From assembly GCF_004379255.2 (NCBI RefSeq), contig NC_056049.1, positions 16,972,063 through 17,036,062 on the forward strand: a DNA stretch of 64,000 nucleotides, written 5' to 3'. A model generated the notes under the pieces. It had not been told where the DNA came from. It did not search any database and saw only the letters and a program-made list of their open reading frames with translations. A program made the position numbers and the translations under genes. This DNA is from Salvia splendens (taxonomy: Eukaryota; Streptophyta; Magnoliopsida; Lamiales; Lamiaceae). Below are positions 1 to 10,101 of this stretch, one piece after another; the stretch's first letter is position 1, and each line of letters opens with the position of its first letter.

Positions 1-1018
1 AACAAGGGTTCCCCAAACTTGCACTCAACTAGGCATACATCACAAATTATCATTCATGTGCAAGTTTGTATCAAATAAGCATCATAAATTGTAATATGTG
101 ATCATGTGAAACAAAATCAACAATTTAGAACCACTTAAATCCATCCCCTAACGTAAATTCATCCCCCATGTAGAGACGTATCAACATAGTCAACACAAAT
201 CAACAATATCTAAGACTACACATGTATTGCAATTCGTGGAAGTAATAATAGCCTCACAATTCTATGAACATGATTGTAACATATAAACAACTCTGAACAA
301 GAGGGAAATATAAAAAACAACCAACAATTCACCACCCTTTGCAAAATCTAACCATGAAACACAAGTTGAAGCATCACCAAAATCATCCCCAATACTAAAA
401 CATGCTTTTCAACAGAATAATTCATCAACAAAGAACAAAATCCATTGAACAATTAAACCAAAACTCATAAATTAAAGATAGGATTCATACCAGAGTTTGA
501 GAGAATTGGACGATGAAAGCTTGAAATTTGGAATGGAATGAGAGAATGAGAGGGTAGTGTTTTGTAGTTGGGGTCGTGTGCAAGGGAGAATTGGAGAAGA
601 TGGGTGAAAGAAGGAGAGAAAACTCACCTTACATAGTCGTTCCCGCGTCACTGACCTCTCCGTGGCGACCGCTACGAAGCGTACAACGACCATTGCACAT
701 CTCCAACGCGTCGCTGCGGCCTGCACAACGCTCGCTACAGCCCGCCCTAGGCCCGAACTGCTCCTGCACACTCAAACATTTTGTGGCAACCGCCGTGGAT
801 TATGCAGCGGTCGCTACGATTAGATTTTTTTTATATATGTGGAAAGAAAATGCACGAAAATTAAAGGGAAAACATAGAAAATGAAAAAAAAAGAAAAAAA
901 AACAGGTTGGGTTGCCTCCCAACTAGCGCCTTTGTGTTGAGTCGTTGGCTCGACTTGAAGTGGTCCAACTAGGTAGACGGATCAACGACCCTTGTGCTGA
1001 AGACCGCGAACTGGATCA
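1..1018 (-). other. Element D 3' non-coding region
   Basis: There is no convincing gene here. On the minus strand the protease ORF is followed by a segment containing GGGAGGCAACCC (about 912-923 on the plus strand as its complement), a phrase often seen in untranslated parts of plant Athila/Tat elements. A GC-rich patch at about 640-830 contains an inverted GCGACCGCT/AGCGGTCGC pair. The first 570 bases are AT-rich and featureless. Confidence 0.55.
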
Positions 1019-1020
1019 TT

Positions 1021-1875
1021 TTATTCCCAATTTTTCTCCACCATTTGTATTTCCCGTTCGGGGTCGACTGGAACTTGAGGCTCCTTCTTGACCTTCTTCT
1101 TCTTCTTGGCCTTCTCCTGAAATGGAGGTTTAGCTTGGTTGGGCTTATTCTTTTTAGGAGATTGGGGAAGACTATAAACAATAAATATAGAACGATTAGA
1201 AAAATCCTCCCCTTCAAACGGCTTATAAGGCTTAGACGTGTCGGTCATCATGACCGCCCTGCATTTGCGCTCCATTCTTGCTTGTTGCGCCTCTTCATAC
1301 TTAAGCATTTCGCTCTCAATCTTGTAGGTGGAGCGACTATGGTTGTCACTTATCGTGATCTCACCTCTACCTACATCAATAAGTGCTTTGCATGTGGCTA
1401 GAAAATCTCTGCCTAAGATCAGAGGTACTTTTTTATCTACTTTCATATCAAGGATAATGAAGTCGGCAAGGAAAATGAAATCGTCTACCTTTACCAATAC
1501 ATCCTCAATCATGCCCAGTGTTTTGATTGTCGAGTTTTCGGCCAACCTTATGATCACACCCGACGTCTTGAGAGGTCTGATATTAAGCTTTCCATAATAC
1601 TTAAGTGGCATGATGTAGGCGCTAGCTCCCAGGTCACAAAGATCCTTGTCCACTTTTCCTTCTCCAATTGGGCACCTAATGATGAATTGCTCGGGGTCCC
1701 TTTGCTTCATTGCCCTCTCCCGTTGAATGATCTCACTACAATGATGCGGCAACTTAAGGTCGGCTTTGGTGGGTTTCTTCTTTCTCATCACGGCATCCCT
1801 TAGCAGCTTCGCATACCTAAGTATCTCCTGCAACAATTCAACGAGAGAGATATTAGTATAGACCTTACAAAACAT
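1021..1875 (-). CDS. Element D aspartic protease domain ORF (retropepsin)
   Basis: This is a 284-residue ORF. The catalytic DLGAS motif is at residues 81-85, where the family has D-S/T/L-G-A. It is followed by a hydrophobic beta-strand region and the conserved LILGRDFL segment leading to IDVGRGEITI, the usual C-terminal half of plant Ty3/Gypsy proteases. The C-terminus is lysine- and proline-rich. The ORF ends without running into RT. The protease would cleave the Gag precursor in the virus-like particle. The start taken is the first Met of the open frame, but the domain probably belonged to a longer gag-protease frame, now broken upstream at 1876-2527. Confidence 0.7.
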   Translation of the reverse strand: MFCKVYTNISLVELLQEILRYAKLLRDAVMRKKKPTKADLKLPHHCSEIIQRERAMKQRDPEQFIIRCPIGEGKVDKDLCDLGASAYIMPLKYYGKLNIRPLKTSGVIIRLAENSTIKTLGMIEDVLVKVDDFIFLADFIILDMKVDKKVPLILGRDFLATCKALIDVGRGEITISDNHSRSTYKIESEMLKYEEAQQARMERKCRAVMMTDTSKPYKPFEGEDFSNRSIFIVYSLPQSPKKNKPNQAKPPFQEKAKKKKKVKKEPQVPVDPEREIQMVEKNWE

Positions 1876-2527
1876 ATTTAAAAAGTGCTTGAACTGCTCT
1901 TCAAGCTTGAACTTCTTCTTCGGCTGGAAAGGGAGTACAATCCGTTGTGTCGCACGAGTTCTTTCTTGGCGAGCACCTCTGTCTCTTCAGTGGCGGGCCT
2001 CTGTGGAGCGTGCGGCGGTCTGCTAGGCGTCGGGCAGATTGCAGACTGTGCCCTAGTAGCGGCCCGCTGTGGAGTGTGCGGCGGTCCGTTGGGCATCGAG
2101 CAGTCCCTAGATTTCGTTCCAGAGGTGCTGCCTTCGTCCTTCTTCTGCTTGGTGACCCACTTTTTATTGCTTGGTGACCCACTTTTTATTTATGTCCGTC
2201 ACTCGTGTTGTTGTCTTTGCCTTGTCTTCCTCAATGTTCTTGTGGACTTGATCCATTTGAGTTTGGATGTTTTCGAGATGGGAGTGACAATGGTGTTTAT
2301 TTCTTGCTCGAGATTGTTCAACCTTGATTCAACAACCTCAATCTTGGTTTCATTGGTCTTTCTATCTTTCACTAGCACTTATAAAATCCCTATGATCCCT
2401 TGGTCATACTTGTCCTCCTTTGCTAACCCCACCTTTGCTCACATTAAACGTTGCGGGAGGTTGCAAGAAATTATTGTTAGAATAAGAAAGGTTAGGCTGT
2501 GGACGGTTCCCATTATAATTATTGAAA
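1876..2527 (-). pseudogene. Element D gag C-terminal tail, frame-broken
   Basis: Directly downstream of the gag ORF the minus strand still reads in pieces as an Asn-rich segment and a coiled-coil-like stretch, but stops and shifts break it. A 19-bp direct repeat (GTGACCCACTTTTTATT, about 2152-2190) probably caused one shift. A GC-rich part at about 1960-2110 encodes Pro/Arg-rich repeats of about 66-90 bp. I see no CCHC zinc knuckle. Confidence 0.5.
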
Positions 2528-3589
2528 TTACCTCCCCTGGTTAGGGCAATAATTGTTGTTGTAACCCCGATTGGGACCGCCTCCTTTTTGCACGTAGTTA
2601 ATGTCTTCTACGAGAGCGGAAGGAGTGTCGAGTTTGGTGACCACAATGACGGAGGTCGGTGGAGCCGGATCCTCTCTTCTAGATGTGTCCATTTGGTTAA
2701 CCCAAACTCTAAGCTCGGCCAATTCCTTAGCAAAAGATCTCTCCTCGGCCTCCTCTATAGGCGCTACCCTCTGCGAGTTGTGCCTCTCTTTTGACCACCC
2801 TCTACTGTTGGTAGCGAACTCATCTATCACCGCCATGGCCTCTGGTCCACTCTTCCTCAAGAATCCCCCATTAGCTCCTGAATCCAACATAGCACTGATT
2901 TTTTCATTGAAACCATTATATAGGATTCCTGCCTGATGGTCCACGGTGAAACCGTGGTTGGGGCACTTACGGAGAAGGCTTTTGAAACGAGAAACCGCCT
3001 CGAAGAGGGACTCGTCGGGGCCTTGCATGAACTGAAATATCTCACTCTTTAGCTTCAATATCGTACCTAGCGGGTAGTACTTGTCGAGAAAGGTCGCTAC
3101 TATATCTTTCCACGTGGAGACATGCTCTGTAGGCAGACACTCAAACCACTCTTTAGCAGAATCAATTAAGGAAAAAGGAAAGAGTCTTACCCTAACGGCG
3201 TCGTCGTCGACACCATTCAACTTTGAGAGGTGGCGGTTGGCATCTTCTGTGGCCCTACCTGCAAAAGGAGACTGATCAACCCTTTGAATAAGGGTCATTC
3301 GTAGCTCAAAATTGTTAGCATCAATGCGAGGGTCTTCGGGGAAGGTGATCATATTCCCATGATTGAACATGTGCATCACGGGCACTATCTCCTTGTACTT
3401 CTTTTCTTGCGCCTCACGGGCAGCCTTTTCCGTATCTCTCTCCTCCATTAACATCTTGACCATGGCTTGAAGCCTCCCTAGTTCTGTTTTGTCTCCCATT
3501 GATCCTTGCTCACTTCTTATTTTCCTACAAGTCCTTTCAAGTTCGGGATCGAGCGACTCTAAGATGTTCAGCCCAGAACGCGTTCGCAT
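2528..3589 (-). CDS. gag: Element D Gag (retrotransposon capsid protein)
   Basis: This is a 353-residue ORF. After an N-terminal charged, coiled-coil-like stretch (about residues 35-75) comes a Retrotrans_gag-type capsid domain at about residues 120-235. Its hallmark pattern is LFPFSLIDSAKEWF, then TWKDIVATFLDKYYP, then LFEAVSRFKSLLRKCPNHG. The C-terminal part is polar and ends in an Asn-rich run. The start is the MRTRSG methionine about 120 bases downstream of the primer site, in the expected position. The product would form the virus-like particle. The ORF stops at 2528, but recognisable gag continues in other frames, so it is probably C-terminally truncated. Confidence 0.8.
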   Translation of the reverse strand: MRTRSGLNILESLDPELERTCRKIRSEQGSMGDKTELGRLQAMVKMLMEERDTEKAAREAQEKKYKEIVPVMHMFNHGNMITFPEDPRIDANNFELRMTLIQRVDQSPFAGRATEDANRHLSKLNGVDDDAVRVRLFPFSLIDSAKEWFECLPTEHVSTWKDIVATFLDKYYPLGTILKLKSEIFQFMQGPDESLFEAVSRFKSLLRKCPNHGFTVDHQAGILYNGFNEKISAMLDSGANGGFLRKSGPEAMAVIDEFATNSRGWSKERHNSQRVAPIEEAEERSFAKELAELRVWVNQMDTSRREDPAPPTSVIVVTKLDTPSALVEDINYVQKGGGPNRGYNNNYCPNQGR

Positions 3590-3708
3590 TCACAACCTGA
3601 AAGAAAAAAAACAAAACAAATTAAACAATAATTAAAAATAGAAAGCAATTAAAATCCAAAGTAGTAAAATTGTCTGTTTGAAGATATCAATCTGAAAGTG
3701 AATTGTTG

Positions 3709-3726
3709 TCCCCGACAATGGCGCCA
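3709..3726 (-). other. Element D primer-binding site (tRNA-Asp type)
   Basis: On the minus strand this reads TGGCGCCATTGTCGGGGA. It differs at two positions from the tRNA-Asp complement used by Athila/Tat elements, which element A carries unaltered. It lies 6 bases inside the LTR end (TGCATCA, ending at 3733) and fixes D's orientation. Confidence 0.8.
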
Positions 3727-3732
3727 AAAACT

Positions 3733-4871
3733 TGATGCACTTTTTATTAGCAATATAAATACCTGCAAGTATACAGAGTAGGATTAGTATAGCTAAAGGT
3801 TAGTACCGGATATTGATCACGGGGAAAGCAAACACAAATTGTCTATCTTCTACTAAAACTCAATTACTATTTGGAAAACTGAAAGTTTTGAGAATTTTTG
3901 AAAACAAAGAACAATAAAAAGTAGAGAAACAACTAATTGCAAATAAATCACAGAGATAAAAGTATAGATATAAGGGGAATTCTAGGGACGTGCTTTCACA
4001 ATTATGGTTATACAAATTCTAACTACAATACCGTAGCAGAATTCTTACTTTGATAGAACGAGTCACCTAGCTTATGTTCATGCGATGCAAACGTTGATTA
4101 TGGACATTAGGGTTGTCAATCCTAAATATGTAACTCCTAAAAGCTCCTAAGACCCTTATAAAGTCCTCACTCTCAATTAACAGTGCCGTTTTAAAGGAAA
4201 CTAATTGTAGTGTCTATTAAGTGGATCTAACTCGCCAACCTCATCTCAGAATTATGTAGCATGTTATATTAAATCATCACCGAATTTGTCACTCAAACGT
4301 TAAGTATTACGGAATAACTTATGAAAGAAATAAAGTATGAACAAACAGATATTAAATAGAAATCCAAGCCCCTTAGCTCAAGTGGTTGAGGGGAGGGGCA
4401 AGGATACCGCGCCATCCTGGAGATCTCGAGTTCGACTCCTGGATGGCGCAACTTGGGATTAATTTCTCATGTGGGCCTTTACAAGGCTTGTTGCCTTGGG
4501 GCTTGGCAAGCTTACGAGCCTGGATCCAAGCCATGAGGGTGGCGATCGGTTTACGGGCAATGAAAACATAAGAACTAAAGCAATAAAACTCAATGGTTGA
4601 ATCCTTGTAGCCTTGATGATCTTGAATTTTTCTTCAACTCATTGCACAATGAAGTACTCTTACTTATGAACTCTGGAAGTATTTTTGCAAAAAGAGGAGC
4701 TATTTTTGATGAAGCTTTAGGGGCTATTTATAGGGGAGAAATCGTCCCTTCTCAAATAAAGAAAAATGGTTGCAAAATATGGTAAATCTTGGAGACAAAG
4801 TAGGGAAATTCTGTTCGCCGCTTTTTCCTGGGGGACCGCTGCCCAAAGGTCAGAAGCCTCGGATCAACTCA
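3733..4871 (-). repeat. Element D 5' LTR (interrupted by a SINE-like insertion)
   Basis: The 3' end (TGCATCA on the minus strand) is fixed by the neighbouring primer site. Excluding the insertion at 4364-4559, it aligns in reverse complement with 4872-5740 over nearly its whole length. The 5' end is less certain. I place it at 4871, where the minus strand begins TGAGTTGATCC, because about 51 bases (4821-4871) have no counterpart in the inverted copy. Divergence from the inverted copy is substantial, with several gapped stretches around 4260-4360. Confidence 0.65.
4364..4559 (+). mobile_element. tRNA-derived SINE-like insertion in the D LTR
   Basis: This segment is absent from the paired LTR copy. 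It carries an internal Pol III-type promoter: an A-box-like TAGCTCAAGTGG at 4374-4385 and a B-box-like GAGTTCGACTCC at 4428-4439. A 9-bp perfect stem (GCGCCATCC 4409-4417, GGATGGCGC 4441-4449) encloses the B box and extends further with one mismatch. The flanks ATAGAAA and ATGAAAA may be a degenerate target duplication. There is no clear A or T tail. It could instead be a tRNA pseudogene, but no cloverleaf can be folded. Confidence 0.55.
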
Positions 4872-5740
4872 CGGCGAGTAGAATTTGCCCTACTTTCTCT
4901 CCAAGATTTACCATATTTTGCAACCCTTTTCCTTATATGAGAAGGGGCAATTTCTTCCCTATAAATAGCCCCCAAAGCTTCATAAAAAATAGATTTTCTC
5001 TTTGCCAAATATTTCCAGAGCTTAAAGTTAGAGTGCTTCATTCTGCAAGGAGTTGAAGAAGGAATCAAGATCATCAAGGCTACAAGGATTCAACATTTGG
5101 GTTTTATTGCTTTAGTTCTCAATTTTTCATCGTCTTCCCTTCAATCTATGTTTTTAGATTATTCTATCATGTGTAACTAAAGTTATAAGATTCTAGGGAG
5201 TTAGATTATTGCTTCATTCAGTGATGAATTAACATAACTTGCTACAAAATCGTGAGAGGAGGTTGGCGAGTTAGATCCACTTAATAGACACTATAATTAG
5301 CTTCCTTTAAAACGGCATTGTTAATTGAGAGTGAGGACTTTTATGGGTCTTAGGAGCTTCTAGGAGTTACGTATTTATGATTGACAACCCTAATGTTTGT
5401 AATCATCGTTTGCATCACATGAGCATAAACTAGGTGACTCGTTCTATCAAAGTAAGAACTGTCCTAGGGTGTTGTAGTTGGAATTTGTATAACCATAATT
5501 GTGAAAGCACATCCCTGGAATTCCCTTTATCTCTATACTTTTATCTTCTTTGTTTTTTATTGTTCTTTGTTTTCAAAAATTTCCAAAACTTCCGGTTCTC
5601 CAAATAGTAATTGAGTTTTAGTATAAGATAGATAGTCTGTGTTTGTTTTTCCCCGTGGTAGATATCCGGTACTAAACTTTAGCTATACTATTCCTACTCT
5701 GTATACTTGCAGGTATTTATAGTGCTAAAAAAAGTGCATC
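4872..5740 (+). repeat. LTR E: inverted, 5'-truncated LTR of the D family
   Basis: This is the reverse complement of the D LTR, ending GTGCATCA at 5740, the same end as D's LTR. No primer site follows, so it is a solo LTR or a 3' LTR. The next bases (5741 onward) belong to element C's 3' ORF, so LTR E interrupts C. Its first ~50 bases are missing at 4872, consistent with D having inserted into it. In that case CGGCG (4872-4876) would be D's target duplication. Confidence 0.65.
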
Positions 5741-7810
5741 AATTATGCCCGATTAAGACTTGGGCGAAACATAGGATATGTTTAGTAATGTGGACTCCCT
5801 TTGAGACGCTTGTCTTGAAGGTACCACCACGCTTGTGGGTGATGAGCTCCTAGGCCTTCTTTGCGTCGAAGCCTGGAGTTTTCTTCGGGAGGTCAATCAC
5901 CCTCTCGTTCCATATGCCTTCCTCGTCTTCCTCTGGTGTGAACAATCCTATCCTCGAAAACCATTCCCTAATACTCATTTTTATCTCCTCGTTGAATAGG
6001 CGAAAGCTGATTGAATCGGCATCAAGGTCCATGGTAGACTTGAACTTGTACGAGGTGAAGAATTCCTTGGCCAAAGCGATCGGCACCTTCGTCAAGCTAT
6101 GACCCAACAACCATTCGAATCCGATGGCACTGATATAAGAAAGGAATTCTTCCTCCAACTTATTTTCTCGGAGCGACTGAGGGTGAAAGCGCTTTCCCGA
6201 CTTGGCGAGTTTCCCTTTCGTACCACGCTCTTCACATGTTAAAGCCTTCTTTTGGTCGTCGAAATGTGCCATGGTTTCTAACAGCTTCTTCGTCATCAAC
6301 ACTTCCATCATTTCAAAGATGGGTTCCTCTAGTTGGTTGGCATCCGCCTCTTCCTCCTCCTCACTGTCGTCCTCGGGCTTTCCCAACGCCTTGGTAAACG
6401 GTACTCGGATGGGCTTTGGTGTAGGTTCTATAATTACCAGGGTCGCAGAAGCCTGCCTGTGCTTTTTCTTCAGGGGCTTGGCCTCCTGCTTCCCTTTACG
6501 CTTATGCTCAGTAGCAAAGCGCTTCTCCACGGCCTCAGCGGAGACCTCCTCTTCCTTCTCTGGAGTCTCCTGGGCCCTGGGGGTGTCCTCCCCTATTTCT
6601 TCCTCGCCCTCCGAGGTAACGAACGGTAATTTCCTGGCCCTTGTAGCTACTACCAATTCATCCACTTGCATGCTCCTACGGGTGTTCCTTCTTGTCATCC
6701 TTTCGTCGACTGGCATCTCCTCCGCCTCCAACCCATCATCTATATCTACAATTTCTTTCATCCCTTCTTCTTCGGGTTCACCTACATTCAAATCGACAGA
6801 CTGCCCTGTCCCAACATCTTCACCATCGTCCACATCGACGATTTCCTCCACAGTCTCTCTAGCAACAACTTCCTCAGGGATTTATCCCTCAACATTCTCC
6901 TCATCATCCTGTCCAACCTCTCCATCGTCATCAGCCTTATCACTACCATCAACTTCCTCATTACCAGCAATCTCCGTATCATCAACTTCCTCATTCACTC
7001 TACCTTCCCCAACAACTACATTCTCTTCCCCCAAATCCCCCTCGTTCTCCTCATCACCCTCTAGCTCTTCACCTTCCACTCACTCGTCACCCTCCTCCTC
7101 TGATTCTTTCTCCTCCTCCTCCCCTCCTGCATTACCCTGATTCCCCTCCTCCTCCTCCTCCTCCTCCTCCTCCTCCTTGTCATCCCCTTCTACGTCCTCT
7201 ACTTGTTCCTCTTGGGGGCACTCTGCCGCCTCTGCATGTGGCAGAACAGGGGTATGGGTAGATGTTGTGGCTTGGACTTCGGCTTGGATCGCCGATGAAG
7301 GGGGTTCTATAATAGGGGTTAGGGTTTCTTTATGTGAGGTTAGGGATTGGGCTGTGGGGGTTTCTCGGAAGGTTGACGGTCTGGGTGGAATTTCCAGTAG
7401 GGTTAGGGTGGCTTCCTCTTCTTGACAAACCGCCACCATGCGAGCATAAAATTCACTCGCCTTCGCTCCATGGCCAAATTTTTAGAGAAACTCCTTCATA
7501 ATCTGCTCTAGATCAGGCTCGTCGGTCGGCTCTGTGGTAGCGACGGCGGTTGCAGCAGGCGGGGCGGCGGAAATCGTCGGTGGCATGGCAGAAGTTTAGT
7601 TGCTACCGCCGTTGGCTCCGTCCGCACTGTAATCGGGGTGGGAGTCACGATTTGAGACGATGAAGTCGCCACCGCCGACGTCGGAAGAACGGTCATTGGT
7701 TTCTTCGTTGGAAGTTTGTCAGTGATTTGGAAGAAGATTCGTCGGTTTTTGCTTTGGGGGGTTGAGGATTCTTCCGTCGGGAAGTGTGTTTTGGTGGTTG
7801 GTTTTCCATG
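5741..7810 (-). pseudogene. Element C 3' env-position ORF, frame-broken and truncated
   Basis: It reads in pieces from a Met at 7810 through 7508, 7439-7080, 7079-6882 and 6851-5850. After a basic N-terminus comes a long acidic low-complexity region with a Glu run. A conserved domain then follows (about 6130-5741) with GFEWLLGHSLTKVPIALAKEF, an F-R-LFN-E-I-M segment and, past an in-frame TAG near 5850, a KGVHITKHILCFAQVL tail. The same domain, with LAKEFF and FRVFG, occurs in the equivalent ORFs of A and B. It resembles the putative plant transposon protein domain found in the Athila 3' ORF. I see no signal peptide or membrane segment. Function is unknown. Confidence 0.6.
7145..7177. repeat. 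(CCT)n microsatellite in the C 3' ORF
   Basis: About eleven uninterrupted CCT triplets encode the poly-Glu run of the 3' ORF on the minus strand. It is a likely length-variable site. Confidence 0.85.
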
Positions 7811-8124
7811 GTGGTCTTCTCTATAATCTTTAGCGGTTTGTGGTGGTTTCCCTGGAACTGACACAAAGGAAATTGGGGACGTTGAGTTAAGGGTTTTTGA
7901 AAAATTGAATGTGTGTGTTGTGAGAGAAAATAATTGTGAAGGAGAGGTTAATTAGGTGATAGAAGTTATTTTAGGAAAATAAAAAGAAAGAAAGGAAAAG
8001 GAAAATAAGGAAATAAAATTAAAAGGAAAAAGGGAGAGGGACGGTTGCATGATGATGCAAGCCACCGTACGCCTCCTCCTTAAGGAATTTAAATTTTGAA
8101 TTTCAAAATTTGAAACTTTTTATT

Positions 8125-8245
8125 GACTCCTCTAGGTCTGGTAACTTTTCATTTCACTTGTGGCGGACTCCTCTAGGTCTGGTCTGGTAACTTGTCCATT
8201 TTGCTTGTGGTTGACTCCTCTAGGTCTGGTAACTTTTCCACGTTG
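8125..8245. repeat. Three short direct repeats at the C deletion junction
   Basis: The phrase GACTCCTCTAGGTCTGGTAA starts at 8125, 8166 (with an internal 5-bp GTCTG-type doubling) and 8215. The repeats lie exactly where RT and integrase should be, between protease and the 3' ORF. Confidence 0.75.
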
Positions 8246-8439
8246 GCCAGATGGGCTGATCCCCCAGACCTGGCAGACGTTGGACACTTACAGAATTCCA
8301 CAATCTCCTCTGCTAGCTCTTCAACTGTCAACTCCAGTGTGTTCATTGCTTCGCACCAACCTGCAACCTCCTTAACAATGGAATGGTTCAGTTCTGAATT
8401 ATCAATTTGTTCCTACATTAATTCAGTGTCAAGATATTC

Positions 8440-9081
8440 TTAGACCAACGGGTTAATAATATCCACAGCATGAAGATTCTCCACATCTAAAGGTTTTTTC
8501 ATAGTGTCATCAATGTTAAACGTGAATTTCTCCCCATGATAATCCTGACAAATTGTTCCATAAAAAACATCAATTATGGTCTTAGCGGTGCGTAGGAATG
8601 GTCTACCAAAAAGCACTCCGCTGGACTCAGCAGATTCATTTTCACTCATCCTAATTACATGGAAATCGGCTGGATACAAGAAATCATGCACCTTAACTAT
8701 CACATTTTCTAACACACCCTCTTCACTAATGCATGACCTAGCCGCTAAATGGATCACCACTTTCGTGTAAACCATTCGTACTTCTACCATCTTCTTGTAG
8801 ATGGAAAGCGCTAAAACATTTATCGAAGCTCCTAGATCACACATAGCATGCTCAATTCTAATGTCCCCAATTGAAATGGGCAGAGTGAACATACATGGGT
8901 CACTGCGTTTTGATGGCATCTTCCGCTTCTGAATCACTGCTGACACACTTTCTCGGATCACTATTTTGCCATTGGGTTTAGTCTTCCCGGCGATGAATTC
9001 CTTGATGAACTTGCTGAAAAGAGGCAGCTTCAGAGCCAGTAGGAATGGCAGGTTGATTTCTAGCTTGCTGAAGATTTCCAA
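8440..9081 (-). CDS. Element C aspartic protease domain
   Basis: This is a 213-residue open frame. An N-terminal linker (EIFSKLEINLPFLLALKLP, FIKEFIAGK) is shared with A. DLGAS lies at residues 82-86, followed by INVLALSIYKKM, a YPADFHVIRMSE strand and the GVLFGRPFLRTAKTIIDV segment. This is the retropepsin that would process Gag-Pol. The frame ends at IINPLV, where A continues towards RT. It is an intact domain in a dead element. Confidence 0.7.
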   Translation of the reverse strand: MEIFSKLEINLPFLLALKLPLFSKFIKEFIAGKTKPNGKIVIRESVSAVIQKRKMPSKRSDPCMFTLPISIGDIRIEHAMCDLGASINVLALSIYKKMVEVRMVYTKVVIHLAARSCISEEGVLENVIVKVHDFLYPADFHVIRMSENESAESSGVLFGRPFLRTAKTIIDVFYGTICQDYHGEKFTFNIDDTMKKPLDVENLHAVDIINPLV

Positions 9082-10101
9082 GAAGTCTACTGGATCATCT
9101 TTCTTTTTTCTGACTTCCCCTCAATAGGGAAAGGATTTCACTTGTTTGACCGTGTTGCTGGAATCTCCCTTGGAAGACTCTCCAGTTTCATTCCTTACTT
9201 CTTTTTTTCCCACTTCAGTTCCTGGGTCTAGGAAAAATAGGTCAGCCATTCGGGGTACTGGTTTTCTCAAGTCACCGATCTGAATATCACCTTCTGTTCT
9301 GGCTTCCCTTATTTCCGCTTCTTTTTTTCCCAGTGTCTTCCTTCCGATGGATCAGATCATCTCCTTCTTAGCTCACCTCAGTAGGTGTCCCTTCATCAAT
9401 CCTCATTGTTGGACCCTTGTACTCTCATCCGGACCTAAGGGTGATTTGACTGATGTTAGCCCTATCTGGTGGGTTAACTGTGGTAGGGATTCTTTCTTCA
9501 TTCCCACGCATTTCACTCGAGGAAGTGGCGATCTGGGATAATTGCTTCGATAGCATATCCATGGTTGCCTTGTGTTCCACCTGAGCGTCTTGAAGTTTAT
9601 GTACCACATCATTGTTGGACTGCATGTTGTTTTGAAGGTGCTGCAGTGAACTGACCAAATCACTTATCATCTCATCGAGGCTCTTTAGATGTCTGGAGCT
9701 CGGCTAACTAAAACTCAGTCCTTGATGATGAATAGATCCATGCCCTTAATTTGGATGAAAGTTCCCCTAAGATACCTGGTTGTTGTTGTATTGATTTCCC
9801 GACCCTTGATTTCCCTGATAATTAGGTTGAGGGTTCGGTTTGTTGCTCTGGTAATTCATCTGGTGTGGAGGCATATAGGAATTTGCTGGATTGTTCTAAT
9901 TCATGTTTGCCCAATTAGACTGGTTTCCCTGATTCCGGTTGCCCCAATTGTTCTGTCCCTCCTGATTTCTTCCAGACCAGTTGGATTGATGTTCTGGTGG
10001 ATTCGAATAGTTGGTATTCTACTGTTGGGGTGGTGGATTCGGGTTACCTTCAGTCCATCTAAAGTGAGGGTGATCCCTCCATGGGGCATCCCTTTGCTTC
10101 C
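9082..10101 (-). pseudogene. gag: Element C gag C-terminal half
   Basis: It starts at the junction with B's LTR, inside the QRDAPWRDHP phrase shared with A's gag. It then reads as an Asn/Gln/Pro-rich segment with several in-frame stops, then a coiled-coil-like stretch (9670-9425) and the conserved TLRSG motif. The capsid domain lies upstream and is not present; it was presumably beyond B's insertion point and later lost. There is no zinc knuckle. Confidence 0.6.

Larger units (their letters stand above)
1..4871 (-). mobile_element. Element D: gag-protease-only LTR retrotransposon, cut by window edge
   Basis: Reading on the minus strand: LTR (4871-3733), a tRNA-Asp-like primer site, gag (3589-2528), a decayed gag tail, then an aspartic protease ORF (1875-1021). 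The kilobase beyond the protease, down to the window edge, shows no reverse transcriptase, RNase H or integrase motif, although in this lineage RT follows protease directly. I infer a non-autonomous derivative resembling the GAG-only (TR-GAG) class. The primer site and gag type put it in the Athila/Tat branch of Ty3/Gypsy. Its 3' LTR should lie outside the window. Its 5' LTR abuts an inverted copy of the same LTR, best explained by D having inserted into that LTR. Confidence 0.75.
5741..10101 (-). mobile_element. Element C: Athila-type remnant lacking RT and integrase
   Basis: In minus-strand order: the 3' part of gag (10101-about 9400), a linker, protease (9081-8440), a short low-complexity junction (8440-7830), then the 3' env-position ORF (7810-5741). 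The whole of RT, RNase H and integrase (about 3 kb in A and B) is absent. The gag end is cut by element B's LTR at 10102 and the 3' ORF is cut by LTR E at 5740. C is the most diverged of the Athila-type copies here and the oldest layer of the nest. Confidence 0.7.

Noticed and set aside
4374..4449. A functional tRNA gene
   Set aside because: Box-like motifs are present but no cloverleaf, anticodon stem or acceptor stem can be formed; it is better read as a SINE-like insertion.
6202..7140. 312-codon Ser-rich ORF on the plus strand
   Set aside because: It is the antisense of the acidic 3' ORF of element C; Ser/Pro richness comes from reversed Glu/Asp codons and CCT repeats.
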